Origin: an uncultured Oscillospiraceae bacterium
GTDB taxonomy: Bacteria; Bacillota_A; Clostridia; Oscillospirales; Oscillospiraceae
NCBI GenBank assembly: GCA_910584605.1
Contig: CAJUAW010000070.1
Location: forward strand, 1-14,207
Length of the DNA stretch: 14,207 nucleotides
Direction of reading: 5' to 3'
A program made the translations under genes and the position numbers. The notes under the pieces are model-generated. The model ran no database searches. It saw nothing but the letters and a program-made list of their open reading frames with translations, and was not told the DNA's origin. Below are positions 1 through 6,834 of this stretch, piece after piece. Position 1 is the first letter of the stretch. Every line of letters starts with the position of its first letter.

Positions 1-1
1 G

Positions 2-484
2 TTCTTCTCCGGCCAGCGGCCCGCCGTCAACGTGGGCCTGTCCGTGTCCCGGGTGGGCGGCGACGCCCAGACCAAGGCCATGAAAAAGGCGGCGGGCACC
101 CTGCGCCTGGATCTGGCCCAGTACCGGGAGATGGAGGTCTTCACCCAGTTCTCCAGTGACCTGGACGAGGCCACCAAGCGCCAGCTGGCCTATGGCCAGG
201 GCCTGATGCGGCTGCTGCGCCAGCCCCAGTATGCGCCTCTGGCCCAGCACCAGCAGGTAATCCTGCTGGTCAGCGCCCTGGGCCATATGATGCAGGACAT
301 TCCTCTGGATGACATCGACCAGTTTGAGAACGGCCTGCTGGCCTTTCTGGAGGAGGGGGTCCCCGACCTGTGCCGGAGGATCGACATGAGCGGCCAGCTG
401 TCCCAGGAGGACCGGGAGGAGATCCTGAACCAGGCCAGGGAGTTCCTGGAGGACTGGAAGTCCAACGGAAAGCGCGGTGGCTGA
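2..484 (+). CDS. atpA: F1 ATP synthase alpha subunit, C-terminal part (partial)
   Basis: This is the C-terminal third of the alpha subunit of the F1 sector, which forms the alpha3-beta3 hexamer on the cytoplasmic face of the membrane; the gene starts upstream of the window. The reading frame is open from base 2, and an internal GTG at 32 is not the real start. The peptide NVGLSVSRVGG is the conserved alpha segment carrying the arginine finger that reaches into the beta catalytic site (Arg codon at 50-52). It is followed by AMKKAAGTLRLDLAQYREME and the helical C-terminal domain typical of alpha. The stop TGA is at 482-484, inside the start of atpG, so the two genes overlap by eight bases and are probably translationally coupled. 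Family assignment is secure. The N-terminal Walker A region is outside the window and cannot be checked. Confidence 0.96.
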   Translation, partial: FFSGQRPAVNVGLSVSRVGGDAQTKAMKKAAGTLRLDLAQYREMEVFTQFSSDLDEATKRQLAYGQGLMRLLRQPQYAPLAQHQQVILLVSALGHMMQDIPLDDIDQFENGLLAFLEEGVPDLCRRIDMSGQLSQEDREEILNQAREFLEDWKSNGKRGG

Positions 485-1376
485 GGTGGCAGGGACAAAA
501 GAGATCAAGACCCGCATCCAGAGCGTCCAGGAGACGAAAAAGATCACCAGCGCCATGTACCTGATCGCCTCCACCAAGCTGCGGAAGGCCAGGCTGGAGC
601 TGGAGCATACCCGTCCCTACTTCAGGGCGCTCCGCCGGGAGATCAAGCGGATCTTCCGCACCGCCAATGAGATCGACAGCCACTATTTCTACCCCAGCGA
701 CGACGACACCCCCCGGGAGGGGACCTACGGCTGTCTGGTCATCACCGCCGACAAGGGGCTGGCGGGCTCCTATAACCAGAACGCTATCCGCCGGGCCCAG
801 GAGTTGCTGGAGCAGCACCCGGACACCAAGCTCTTTGTGGTGGGGGAGTACGGGCGGCGGTTTTTCTCCCAGCGGAACATCCCCATTGAGCGCAGCTTCC
901 TCTATACCGCTCAGAACCCCACCATGGCCCGGGCCCGGGAGATCGGCGCCCAGCTGGTGGACGGCTTTGACCGGGGGGAGCTGAAGGAAATTTACATCAT
1001 CTACACCGACATGGCCAGCGCCATGTCCTTCGAGGCCCGGTCCGTCCGGCTGCTGCCCTTCCACCGCACCTACTTCGGCGCTCCGGCCGGGGAGCAGGCG
1101 GTGACCGAGCCCTTTGAGTTTTTCCCCAGTGTGCGCCCGGTGCTGGACAATCTGATCCCCAGCTATGTGTCCGGCTACATTTACAGCGCCCTGATCGACA
1201 GCTTCTGCTGCGAGCAGAACGCCCGCATGACGGCCATGGACAGCGCCAACCAGAATGCGGAGGAGCTGCTGGGGGAGCTTTCGCTGAAATATAACCGGGT
1301 GCGTCAGTCGGCCATTACCCAGGAGATTACCGAAATCTCCGCCGGGGCCAGGGCCCAGCGCCAGAGGAAGGAGTGA
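477..1376 (+). CDS. atpG: F1 ATP synthase gamma subunit
   Basis: Gamma is the central rotor stalk of F1, coupling rotation of the membrane c-ring to catalysis in alpha3-beta3. The 299-residue product is about family length. It has the N-terminal coiled-coil helix (KEIKTRIQSVQETKKITSAM, residues 8-27), the central Rossmann-like part (GCLVITADKGLAGSYNQN) and the signature C-terminal helix (ARMTAMDSANQNAEELL followed by RQSAITQEITEISAGA). The start is a GTG at 477 that overlaps the atpA stop; a second GTG at 486 is possible. No strong ribosome binding site precedes either, which fits coupling to atpA translation. The gene sits in the conventional A-G-D-C order. The N-terminal and C-terminal helices are well conserved and the middle is more divergent, as is usual for gamma. 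Confidence 0.97.
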   Translation: MAEVAGTKEIKTRIQSVQETKKITSAMYLIASTKLRKARLELEHTRPYFRALRREIKRIFRTANEIDSHYFYPSDDDTPREGTYGCLVITADKGLAGSYNQNAIRRAQELLEQHPDTKLFVVGEYGRRFFSQRNIPIERSFLYTAQNPTMARAREIGAQLVDGFDRGELKEIYIIYTDMASAMSFEARSVRLLPFHRTYFGAPAGEQAVTEPFEFFPSVRPVLDNLIPSYVSGYIYSALIDSFCCEQNARMTAMDSANQNAEELLGELSLKYNRVRQSAITQEITEISAGARAQRQRKE

Positions 1377-1383
1377 CAGGGGT

Positions 1384-2787
1384 TTGGAACGTGGAATTAT
1401 TGTGCAGATCTCCGGCCCTGTTGTAGACGTGGAGATTACCGAGGGCGAGCTGCCCAAGCTCCAGGAGGAACTCACGGTTGAGATCGATGGGACCGTGCGG
1501 GTGATGGAGGTGGCCCAGCATGTGGGCCGGGGCGTGGTACGCTGCGTCATGCTCTCCCCCAGCGAGGGGCTGGCCCGGGGCCTGGCGGTGGATGTCCCTG
1601 GCCGCACCATTGAGGTGCCCGTAGGCCAGGCCACCCTGGGACGGATGTTCAACGTGCTGGGCCAGCCCATTGACGGCGAGGGTCCGGTGCCCGAGGGCAC
1701 CCCCACCAAGCCCATCTACCGCAAGCCCCCCTCCTTTGAGGAGCAGAGTCCGGCGGTGGAGATCCTGGAGACGGGCATCAAGGTCATCGACCTGCTGGAG
1801 CCCTACCCCCGCGGGGGCAAGATCGGCCTGTTCGGCGGCGCCGGCGTGGGCAAGACGGTGCTGATTCAGGAGCTGATCCACAACGTGGCCATGGAGCACG
1901 GCGGCTACTCCATCTTTACCGGCGTGGGCGAACGTTCCCGTGAGGGCAACGACCTGTGGCGGGAGATGCGGGAGAGCGGCGTGTCCGACAAGACCGCCCT
2001 GGTCTTTGGACAGATGAACGAGTCCCCTGGCGTGCGTATGCGGGTGGCTCTGTCGGGACTGACCATGGCGGAGCACTTCCGGGACGCGGAGCACAAGGAC
2101 GTGCTGCTGTTTATCGACAACATCTTCCGCTTTGTCCAGGCGGGCAGTGAGGTATCCACCCTGCTGGGGCGGATGCCCTCCGCCGTGGGCTACCAGCCCA
2201 CCCTGGCCAACGAGATGGGGGAGCTGCAGGAGCGCATCGCCTCCACCAAGGCGGGTTCTGTCACGTCGGTGCAGGCAGTGTACGTCCCCGCCGACGACCT
2301 GACCGACCCGGCCACCGCCACCACCTTTGCCCATCTGGACGCCACCACCGTGCTCAGCCGCCGGATCTCTGAGCAGGGCATCTATCCGGCGGTGGACCCC
2401 CTGGGTTCCTCCTCCCGCATTCTGGAGGCGGACATCGTGGGGGAGAAGCACTACCGCGTGGCCCGGACGGTGCAGGAAATTTTGCAGAAATACCGGGAGC
2501 TTCAGGACATCATCGCCATCCTGGGCATGGACGAGCTCAGCGAGGAGGACCGGAAGACCGTGGCCCGGGCCCGGCGCATCCAGCGTTTCCTGGCTCAGCC
2601 CACCCACGTGGCGGAAAAGTTCACCGGACTGCCCGGCGTGTACGTTTCCCTGCGGGACACCCTGGAGAGCTTCGAGGCCATCACCTCTGGCGAGCTGGAC
2701 CAGCACCCCGAGGCGGCCTTTTACAATGTGGGCACCTGGCGGGACGTGCCTGTTAAGGCGAAGAAGCTGGAAGCGGGTGAGGTCTGA
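1384..2787 (+). CDS. atpD: F1 ATP synthase beta subunit (catalytic)
   Basis: Beta carries the catalytic nucleotide sites of F1 and makes or hydrolyses ATP. The 467-residue product is full length. Visible motifs are Walker A GGAGVGKT (residues 151-158), the catalytic glutamate in GVGERSREG (E183), Walker B LLFIDNIFRF (D245) and an intact DELSEED torque motif (383-389). The best start is TTG at 1384: AAGGAG at 1368-1373 lies ten bases upstream, the product begins MERGIIVQISGPVVDVE like other beta subunits, and no in-frame ATG or GTG lies nearby to replace it. A seven-base gap separates it from atpG. The stop TGA overlaps the ATG of atpC by one base (TGATG). Everything needed for catalysis is present. 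Confidence 0.98.
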   Translation: MERGIIVQISGPVVDVEITEGELPKLQEELTVEIDGTVRVMEVAQHVGRGVVRCVMLSPSEGLARGLAVDVPGRTIEVPVGQATLGRMFNVLGQPIDGEGPVPEGTPTKPIYRKPPSFEEQSPAVEILETGIKVIDLLEPYPRGGKIGLFGGAGVGKTVLIQELIHNVAMEHGGYSIFTGVGERSREGNDLWREMRESGVSDKTALVFGQMNESPGVRMRVALSGLTMAEHFRDAEHKDVLLFIDNIFRFVQAGSEVSTLLGRMPSAVGYQPTLANEMGELQERIASTKAGSVTSVQAVYVPADDLTDPATATTFAHLDATTVLSRRISEQGIYPAVDPLGSSSRILEADIVGEKHYRVARTVQEILQKYRELQDIIAILGMDELSEEDRKTVARARRIQRFLAQPTHVAEKFTGLPGVYVSLRDTLESFEAITSGELDQHPEAAFYNVGTWRDVPVKAKKLEAGEV

Positions 2788-3200
2788 TGGAGACCTTTCA
2801 GGTACACATCCTGGCCGCGGACAAGACCTTTTATGAGGGCCCCTGCGTCAGTCTGACGGTTCCCACCAGCGACGGGGAATTCAGTATCCTGGCCCACCAC
2901 AGCAATATGATCGCCGCCATCCAGCCCGGCACCCTGCTCTATCAGGCGCCGGGGGAGGAGTCCTGCCGGGCCGCTGTCTCGCCGGGGATGGTGAAGGTGG
3001 AGCAGAATGACGTGCTGGTGCTGGTGGACTCGGTGGAGCGCCCGGAGGAGATCGACGCGGTGCGGGCCCAGCGGGAGATCGACGAGGCCAAGGAGATCCT
3101 GCTCCAGAAGCGGAGCCGCCAGGAGCACCGGATCGCGGAGGCATCCATGGCCCGGGCGCTGAACCGCCTGCGGGTGAAGAATATGGGCATCGGACGATAG
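2787..3200 (+). CDS. atpC: F1 ATP synthase epsilon subunit
   Basis: Epsilon binds gamma at the foot of the central stalk and can inhibit ATP hydrolysis by moving its C-terminal helices. The 137-residue product has the N-terminal beta-sandwich pattern (METFQVHILAADKTFYEG, then PTSDGEFSILAHHSNMIAAI, where the GEF..L..H motif is diagnostic). A charged two-helix C-terminal domain follows, from about residue 85 (EEIDAVRAQREIDEAKEILL). The ATG overlaps the atpD stop by one base, which implies translational coupling. It is the usual last gene of a bacterial F-ATPase operon, although here a further co-oriented gene follows only 15 bases later. Assignment is secure. Confidence 0.95.
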   Translation: METFQVHILAADKTFYEGPCVSLTVPTSDGEFSILAHHSNMIAAIQPGTLLYQAPGEESCRAAVSPGMVKVEQNDVLVLVDSVERPEEIDAVRAQREIDEAKEILLQKRSRQEHRIAEASMARALNRLRVKNMGIGR

Positions 3201-3215
3201 CAGAAGGGAGGCCCT

Positions 3216-4043
3216 ATGGACCACCAGGGCAGAAGCATCCTCTACCACTACACCGACTTTCAGGCTGTGGACGGGATCCTGCGTCAGGCCCAGCTGCGGG
3301 TCAACAATGTCCTCCGCATGAACGATTCGGCGGAGATGCGCCACTTTATGAACGGGCTGTGCACCGCCGTGACCCAGCGGCTGGAGGACGGCGGCGACAA
3401 GGTGCGCGCGTGGCAGGTGAAGCAGCTGTTCCGGGAGGAATTGGAAAAGGAGTACTCCGCCTTTGCGGCCTGCTTCTCCTTCCACCGGGATGACGCCGCC
3501 CAGTGGGAGCGGTACGGCAACCGGGGCCGGGGAGTGTGCATCGCCTTCCGGCGGGAGTACCTGGAGCGGATGGCCGTCGGGGCGCTGTCCCTGCAGATGG
3601 TGTTCTACCAGAGCGACATGGCCGGCCACCCCATGGTGGAGACCTTTTACCGTCTGGTGCGGGAGGGCGCGGACCTGGCCGGGGAGGAGATCCGCCGGGC
3701 CATGCACGACGCCTGGGCCTGCTCTGTATCCTTTAAGCATCCCTCCTTCCGCTCCGAGTATGAGATGCGTCTGGTGGTCTCCCCCTTCGGGAAGGAGGAC
3801 CTGGACGTTCAGCCCTGCTACCACGTGTCCAAGGAGCGGATCAAAAAGTATTACCCGCTGGACCTGAACAGCATGTGCGAAAAAGCCGGGATCGGGCTGG
3901 AGGATCTGGTCACGGAGCTGATCATCGGCCCGGACTCCACCCAGTCGGCGGTCATTTTCCAGGACTACCTGCGGGACCACGGTCTGAACCGGCTGGCGGA
4001 GCGGGTGTCTCTGTCGGACTGCCCGCTGCGGGTGTCTATCTGA
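3216..4043 (+). CDS. DUF2971 family protein
   Basis: This 275-residue soluble protein has no signal peptide or membrane segment. It shows the features I associate with the DUF2971 family: an N-terminal LYHYTD (residues 9-14), a basic-to-Asn segment ending in MNDSAE (N36, D37, E40), and a central CFSFHRDDAAQWERYG followed by GVCIAF (C86, W97). The biochemical role of this family is not established to my knowledge. Members occur scattered in bacterial genomes, sometimes in variable or defence-rich neighbourhoods, and the conserved YHYT and NDxxE residues suggest an enzyme active site, but that is inference. The start is secure: AAGGGAGG at 3204-3211 lies four bases before the ATG. It is 15 bases downstream of atpC and is followed by a terminator-like hairpin, so it is probably co-transcribed with the ATPase genes. 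Codon use matches its neighbours, so there is no sign of recent transfer. Confidence 0.8.
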   Translation: MDHQGRSILYHYTDFQAVDGILRQAQLRVNNVLRMNDSAEMRHFMNGLCTAVTQRLEDGGDKVRAWQVKQLFREELEKEYSAFAACFSFHRDDAAQWERYGNRGRGVCIAFRREYLERMAVGALSLQMVFYQSDMAGHPMVETFYRLVREGADLAGEEIRRAMHDAWACSVSFKHPSFRSEYEMRLVVSPFGKEDLDVQPCYHVSKERIKKYYPLDLNSMCEKAGIGLEDLVTELIIGPDSTQSAVIFQDYLRDHGLNRLAERVSLSDCPLRVSI

Positions 4044-4057
4044 TCCTGTCTCGGAAC

Positions 4058-4107
4058 ACCGGCGGGCCCCTGACGGTCCGCCGGTTCTTGTTCTTGACTT
4101 TTTTTCC
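4058..4107 (+). terminator. Probable intrinsic terminator of the atp/DUF2971 transcript
   Basis: ACCGGCGG at 4058-4065 is perfectly complementary to CCGCCGGT at 4078-4085, and the stem extends inward by a G-T and two G-C pairs (11 pairs, six-base loop). A T-rich stretch follows, with a run of seven T at 4099-4105. The T run starts about 13 bases after the stem, so the terminator is not textbook. It sits 14 bases after the DUF2971 stop, where a terminator is expected. Confidence 0.6.
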
Positions 4108-4122
4108 ATTCCGCCATAAACT
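4094..4122 (+). promoter_or_regulatory. Sigma-70-type promoter for rpoN
   Basis: TTGACT at 4094-4099 and TAAACT at 4117-4122 are separated by exactly 17 bases, close to the consensus TTGACA-N17-TATAAT. The predicted transcription start is near 4129, about 25 bases before the rpoN ATG, leaving room for the AGGGAGG ribosome binding site at 4139-4145. The -35 box lies in the T-rich tail of the preceding terminator. Predicted from sequence only. Confidence 0.65.
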
Positions 4123-4153
4123 AGTGTCAGAGAAAATGAGGGAGGCGGAACCG

Positions 4154-5503
4154 ATGGAGCTGCAGCAGACACAGACGCAGCGATTGAGCCAGCGGCAGCT
4201 GTACAGCGTGGAGCTGCTGCGGCTGAGCACCCTGGAGCTGGAGGCTTATGTCCGGGAGCTGGCCCAGGAGAACCCCCTGGTGGAGCTGGACGAGACCCCC
4301 GGCCCGCCGCCGCAGGCGGAGGACCGGGACGATATCCTGAGCCGCCTGCGCTGGCTGGAGGACAATGACCGGCAGAACTGGTTCTACCAGCAGTTCACCG
4401 ATGAGGAGCTGGACCCGCTGGCCCGGGTCGGCACCAGCGGGGGGCTGGAAGAGACGCTGGCCGGCTTCCTGTGCCGGCAGCTGGACCGGCTCAAGCTGGA
4501 GGAGGGGAGCGCCCGTCTGGTGCGCTATCTGATCTACAGCCTGGACGACGACGGCTACCTGCGCACCCCCCTGGAGGAGCTGGCCAGCCATGGAGGCGTC
4601 CCCCTGTCCAGGCTGGAGGAGGCGCTGGCCCTGCTGAAAACCATGGAACCGGCGGGGGTCGGGGCGGCGGAGCTGTCCGAGTGCCTGGCCCTGCAGCTGG
4701 AGCGGATCGGGGAGACGGGCCCCGCCCTGACCATCGTCAGGGAGCACCTGGAGTCCCTGGCCAGACGCCATGACCGGGCGCTGGCCGCCAAACTTGGCAT
4801 TCCCTCCGCCCAGGTGGAGGAGGCCCGCCGGACCATCCGGGAGCTGGACCCCCGCCCTGGCGCGGTGTTCCAGCGGACCGAGCAGGTGTGCTATATCCAG
4901 CCCGATCTGGTGGTGGAGGAGAAGGAGGGCCGGTTAACGGTCCGGTCCGCCCGGGGGGAGCGCCCGCCCTTCCGGATGAACCGCTACTACCGAAAAATGC
5001 TGGAGACGACCGACGTTAAAGAGGCCCGAGAGTACCTCCAGGAAAAGCTGCGTCAGGCGGAGAACGTGCTGTGGGCGGCGGAGCAGCGGGGGAGTACCCT
5101 GCTGCGGTGCGCTCAGATCGTCGTGGAGCGGCAGAGCGAATTTTTCCACTCCGGCCCCGAGGCCCTGCGCCCCCTGCGGATGGGGGAGGTGGCCCAGGAG
5201 CTGGGCCTCCACGAATCCACGGTGAGCCGTGCGGTACGGGAAAAGTATCTTCAGTGTCCCCAGGGCCTCTATCCGCTGAGCTGGTTCTTCAGCCGCTCCG
5301 CCGGGGCGGGGGAGAGCCTGAGCGGCACGGCGGCCCGAAAGCTGCTGGTGCGGCTTATCGACGGGGAAGATAAGGACAGGCCGCTGTCGGATCAGCAGCT
5401 GTCCGAGCGTATGGCCCGGGAGGGTTGTCCCATCTCCCGGCGGACGGTGACCAAATACCGGGAGGAGCTGGGGCTTCCCAGCGCCTCGGGACGAAAGAGC
5501 TGA
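4154..5503 (+). CDS. rpoN: RNA polymerase sigma-54 factor
   Basis: Sigma-54 directs RNA polymerase to -24/-12 promoters and needs AAA+ enhancer-binding activators, none of which is in this window. The 449-residue product is of normal length. The Gln/Leu-rich activator-interacting region I is at residues 1-45 (QTQTQRLSQRQLYSVELLRL), followed by an acidic linker and the core-binding domain. A helix-turn-helix lies around residues 341-368 (MGEVAQELGLHESTVSRAV). The C-terminal RpoN box is SRRTVTKYRE (residues 428-437), matching the canonical ARRTVAKYRE at eight of ten positions. I chose the ATG at 4154 because AGGGAGG lies eight bases upstream and region I then starts correctly. The frame is open back to 3875, but that part is read out of frame inside the preceding gene. 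A ROK regulator follows after 29 bases and may be co-transcribed. Confidence 0.95.
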   Translation: MELQQTQTQRLSQRQLYSVELLRLSTLELEAYVRELAQENPLVELDETPGPPPQAEDRDDILSRLRWLEDNDRQNWFYQQFTDEELDPLARVGTSGGLEETLAGFLCRQLDRLKLEEGSARLVRYLIYSLDDDGYLRTPLEELASHGGVPLSRLEEALALLKTMEPAGVGAAELSECLALQLERIGETGPALTIVREHLESLARRHDRALAAKLGIPSAQVEEARRTIRELDPRPGAVFQRTEQVCYIQPDLVVEEKEGRLTVRSARGERPPFRMNRYYRKMLETTDVKEAREYLQEKLRQAENVLWAAEQRGSTLLRCAQIVVERQSEFFHSGPEALRPLRMGEVAQELGLHESTVSRAVREKYLQCPQGLYPLSWFFSRSAGAGESLSGTAARKLLVRLIDGEDKDRPLSDQQLSERMAREGCPISRRTVTKYREELGLPSASGRKS

Positions 5504-5532
5504 AAAAAGAGGCGAGCGTTGTGGAGCGGACG

Positions 5533-6624
5533 ATGAATACGGCCATCCAGCGGCAGACGGACCGCCGGAAGGTTTACCGGTATATTTACGACCACCCTCA
5601 GCCGGTGACGGCCTGGGAACTTGGAGAGGAGCTGTCCTTGGAAGCGCCGGTCGTGTCCAGCAGTCTGGCCGGACTGCTGGAGGAGGGGATGGTCACCCGG
5701 TTGGAGGATGAGGCCTACGTTTTGGACCCTCTGGCGCGGGTGGCGGCCGGCCTGTGCATGCTGGATGACCGTGTGCAGCTGCTGGCCATCGACTTGCGCG
5801 GGGAGGAGCTGGGCAGCCGGGAGCTGTCCATGCCCTTTTCCCACACCCCCGCCTACTATGAGACGACGGCCCAGTGCCTGGAGGAGTTTTTGGACGACTG
5901 CAGCCTGGACCGGGAGCGCCTGCTGGGGGTGGGCATCGCCATGCCGGCCATTATGGACCAGGCGGAGGGCCGGCTGGTGATTTCTCCCACGCTGGAACTG
6001 CAGGACATCCCTCTGGAGGAGATATACTGCCATTTCTCCCGCTATCCCGTCTTTATTGAAAACACCCCCAACGCCAGCGGCTACGCGGAGCGCTGGGCAG
6101 GAGGAGTAAGGACCAATGCGGTTTATCTCTCTCTGGACCGGGGGGTGGGCGGCGCCATCCTGCTGGGGAACGAACACTATATGGGGGACCATGGCCGGGG
6201 CGGCGAATTCGGCCACGTTTGCCTGGTCCCCAATGGACGGCCCTGTCACTGCGGCCGGCGGGGCTGTGTGGAGGCGTACTGCTCCACCTCCCGGCTCAGC
6301 GACGACCTGGGGCTGACCCTGGAGGAATTTTTTGACCGCCTCCAAAAGGGAGACGAGCAGGCTGCCGCCGTTTGGGAGGAGTACCAGGGCTATCTGGTGG
6401 ACGCCTTGGTGGACCTGCGCACCTGCTTTGACTGTGACATCATCCTGGGCGGCGCCCTGTCCCCCTACCTGGAGGGACTGCTTCCGGAGCTGCGCTGGGA
6501 GGTGGGGGAGAAGACCCTCTTCAACGGGGAGGACTTTTTCCTGTATCTGGACCACTTCGGCTCCCGCAGTGCCTGTACCGGCACGGCCCTGCGGTTTATC
6601 GACGATTTTCTCCTGACCTATTGA
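5533..6624 (+). CDS. ROK-family transcriptional regulator (NagC/XylR-like, non-kinase)
   Basis: This 363-residue protein has an N-terminal winged helix-turn-helix (about residues 12-50, with VTAWELGEELSLEAPVVSSS) fused to a ROK sugar-kinase-like domain. The ROK zinc site is intact: H228 in GGEFGHV and CHCGRRGCVEAY (C238, C240, C245). Two kinase features are missing. The phosphate loop normally reading D-x-G-G-T is AIDLRGEELG, and the E-N-D-x-N segment holding the catalytic Asp is ENTPNA (residues 176-181), with Thr in place of Asp. It is therefore expected to be a ligand-binding regulator, with the sugar unknown. The ATG at 5533 has GGAGCGG six bases upstream; a GTG at 5521 with GAGG upstream is an alternative that adds four residues. 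It lies 29 bases after rpoN, and no target operator was identified. Confidence 0.87.
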   Translation: MNTAIQRQTDRRKVYRYIYDHPQPVTAWELGEELSLEAPVVSSSLAGLLEEGMVTRLEDEAYVLDPLARVAAGLCMLDDRVQLLAIDLRGEELGSRELSMPFSHTPAYYETTAQCLEEFLDDCSLDRERLLGVGIAMPAIMDQAEGRLVISPTLELQDIPLEEIYCHFSRYPVFIENTPNASGYAERWAGGVRTNAVYLSLDRGVGGAILLGNEHYMGDHGRGGEFGHVCLVPNGRPCHCGRRGCVEAYCSTSRLSDDLGLTLEEFFDRLQKGDEQAAAVWEEYQGYLVDALVDLRTCFDCDIILGGALSPYLEGLLPELRWEVGEKTLFNGEDFFLYLDHFGSRSACTGTALRFIDDFLLTY

Positions 6625-6674
6625 AAAAGCCCCCTGCAGTGTGGTGTTGATGAGAACATTTCTTTATCAAACGC

Positions 6675-6703
6675 TGTACCGCATGATGTGAAAACGTTAT
6701 TAT
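6675..6703 (+). promoter_or_regulatory. Weak candidate promoter for the two-component leader
   Basis: TATTAT at 6698-6703 is a fair -10 box; 17 bases upstream is TGTACC (6675-6680), a poor -35 match. An activator could compensate for the weak -35. ACATTTCT at 6656-6663 recurs exactly at 9889-9896 in front of the ABC transporter genes, which would fit a shared regulator but may be chance. A transcript from here would have to pass the terminator at 6740-6785 to reach the response regulator. Confidence 0.3.
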
Positions 6704-6830
6704 GCAAGGGATGGCCTACATCTTCACAGTCCAGCAGGAGCCAGTACAGGAGCGCCGGGTGCCGGTCTCCTGCCCTGGCTTTTTTGCGTCTATCTGTACG
6801 CTGTTCGAAGCCCCTTTTGAAAGGAAGTGA
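6702..6830 (+). other. Possible 42-codon leader reading frame
   Basis: An open frame from ATG 6702 (or ATG 6711, 39 codons) to TGA 6828-6830 runs straight through the terminator hairpin and ends four bases before the response-regulator ATG. The product begins MQGMAYIFTVQQEP and ends FEAPFERK; it has no recognised domain. Neither ATG has a well-placed ribosome binding site (AAGGG directly abuts ATG 6711), so translation is unproven. The position is that of a leader peptide that could couple translation to read-through of the terminator, or simply to the downstream gene, whose AAGGAAG ribosome binding site (6821-6827) lies in its last codons. Confidence 0.3.
6740..6785 (+). terminator. Strong intrinsic terminator or attenuator in the leader
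   Basis: GCCAG (6740-6744) pairs with CTGGC (6775-6779), CAGGAG (6747-6752) pairs with CTCCTG (6767-6772) across a 2x2 internal loop, and CCGG pairs with CCGG at the tip (6755-6758 with 6762-6765). Six T follow immediately (6780-6785). This is a textbook intrinsic terminator. It may end the rpoN-ROK transcript, or act as an attenuator before the response regulator, which starts 49 bases later. An upstream copy of the 5' arm at 6731-6740 can pair with the same 3' arm. Confidence 0.85.
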
Positions 6831-6834
6831 AGCC

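Noticed and set aside
270..2706. Long minus-strand frames opposite atpG and atpD
   Set aside because: The plus-strand genes are unmistakable by motif; the antisense products are repetitive and match no family I know.
3875..4153. N-terminal extension of the sigma-54 frame
   Set aside because: This stretch is inside the DUF2971 gene, the terminator and the promoter; the sigma-54 region I begins properly at ATG 4154 with a good ribosome binding site.
2721..4172. Long open frame on the minus strand (483 codons)
   Set aside because: It is antisense to atpC and DUF2971, has low-complexity, His/Gly/Leu-rich sequence without any domain, and is the expected by-product of G/C-ending codons on the other strand.
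5425..5532. Longer start of the ROK gene inside rpoN
   Set aside because: It overlaps the RpoN box coding region in another frame and adds no conserved sequence; ATG 5533 (or GTG 5521) fits the winged helix start.
6688..6834. N-terminal extension of the response regulator from GTG 6688
   Set aside because: It would translate the terminator hairpin in a Ser/Arg-rich frame, has no ribosome binding site, and receiver domains start at the residue given by ATG 6835.
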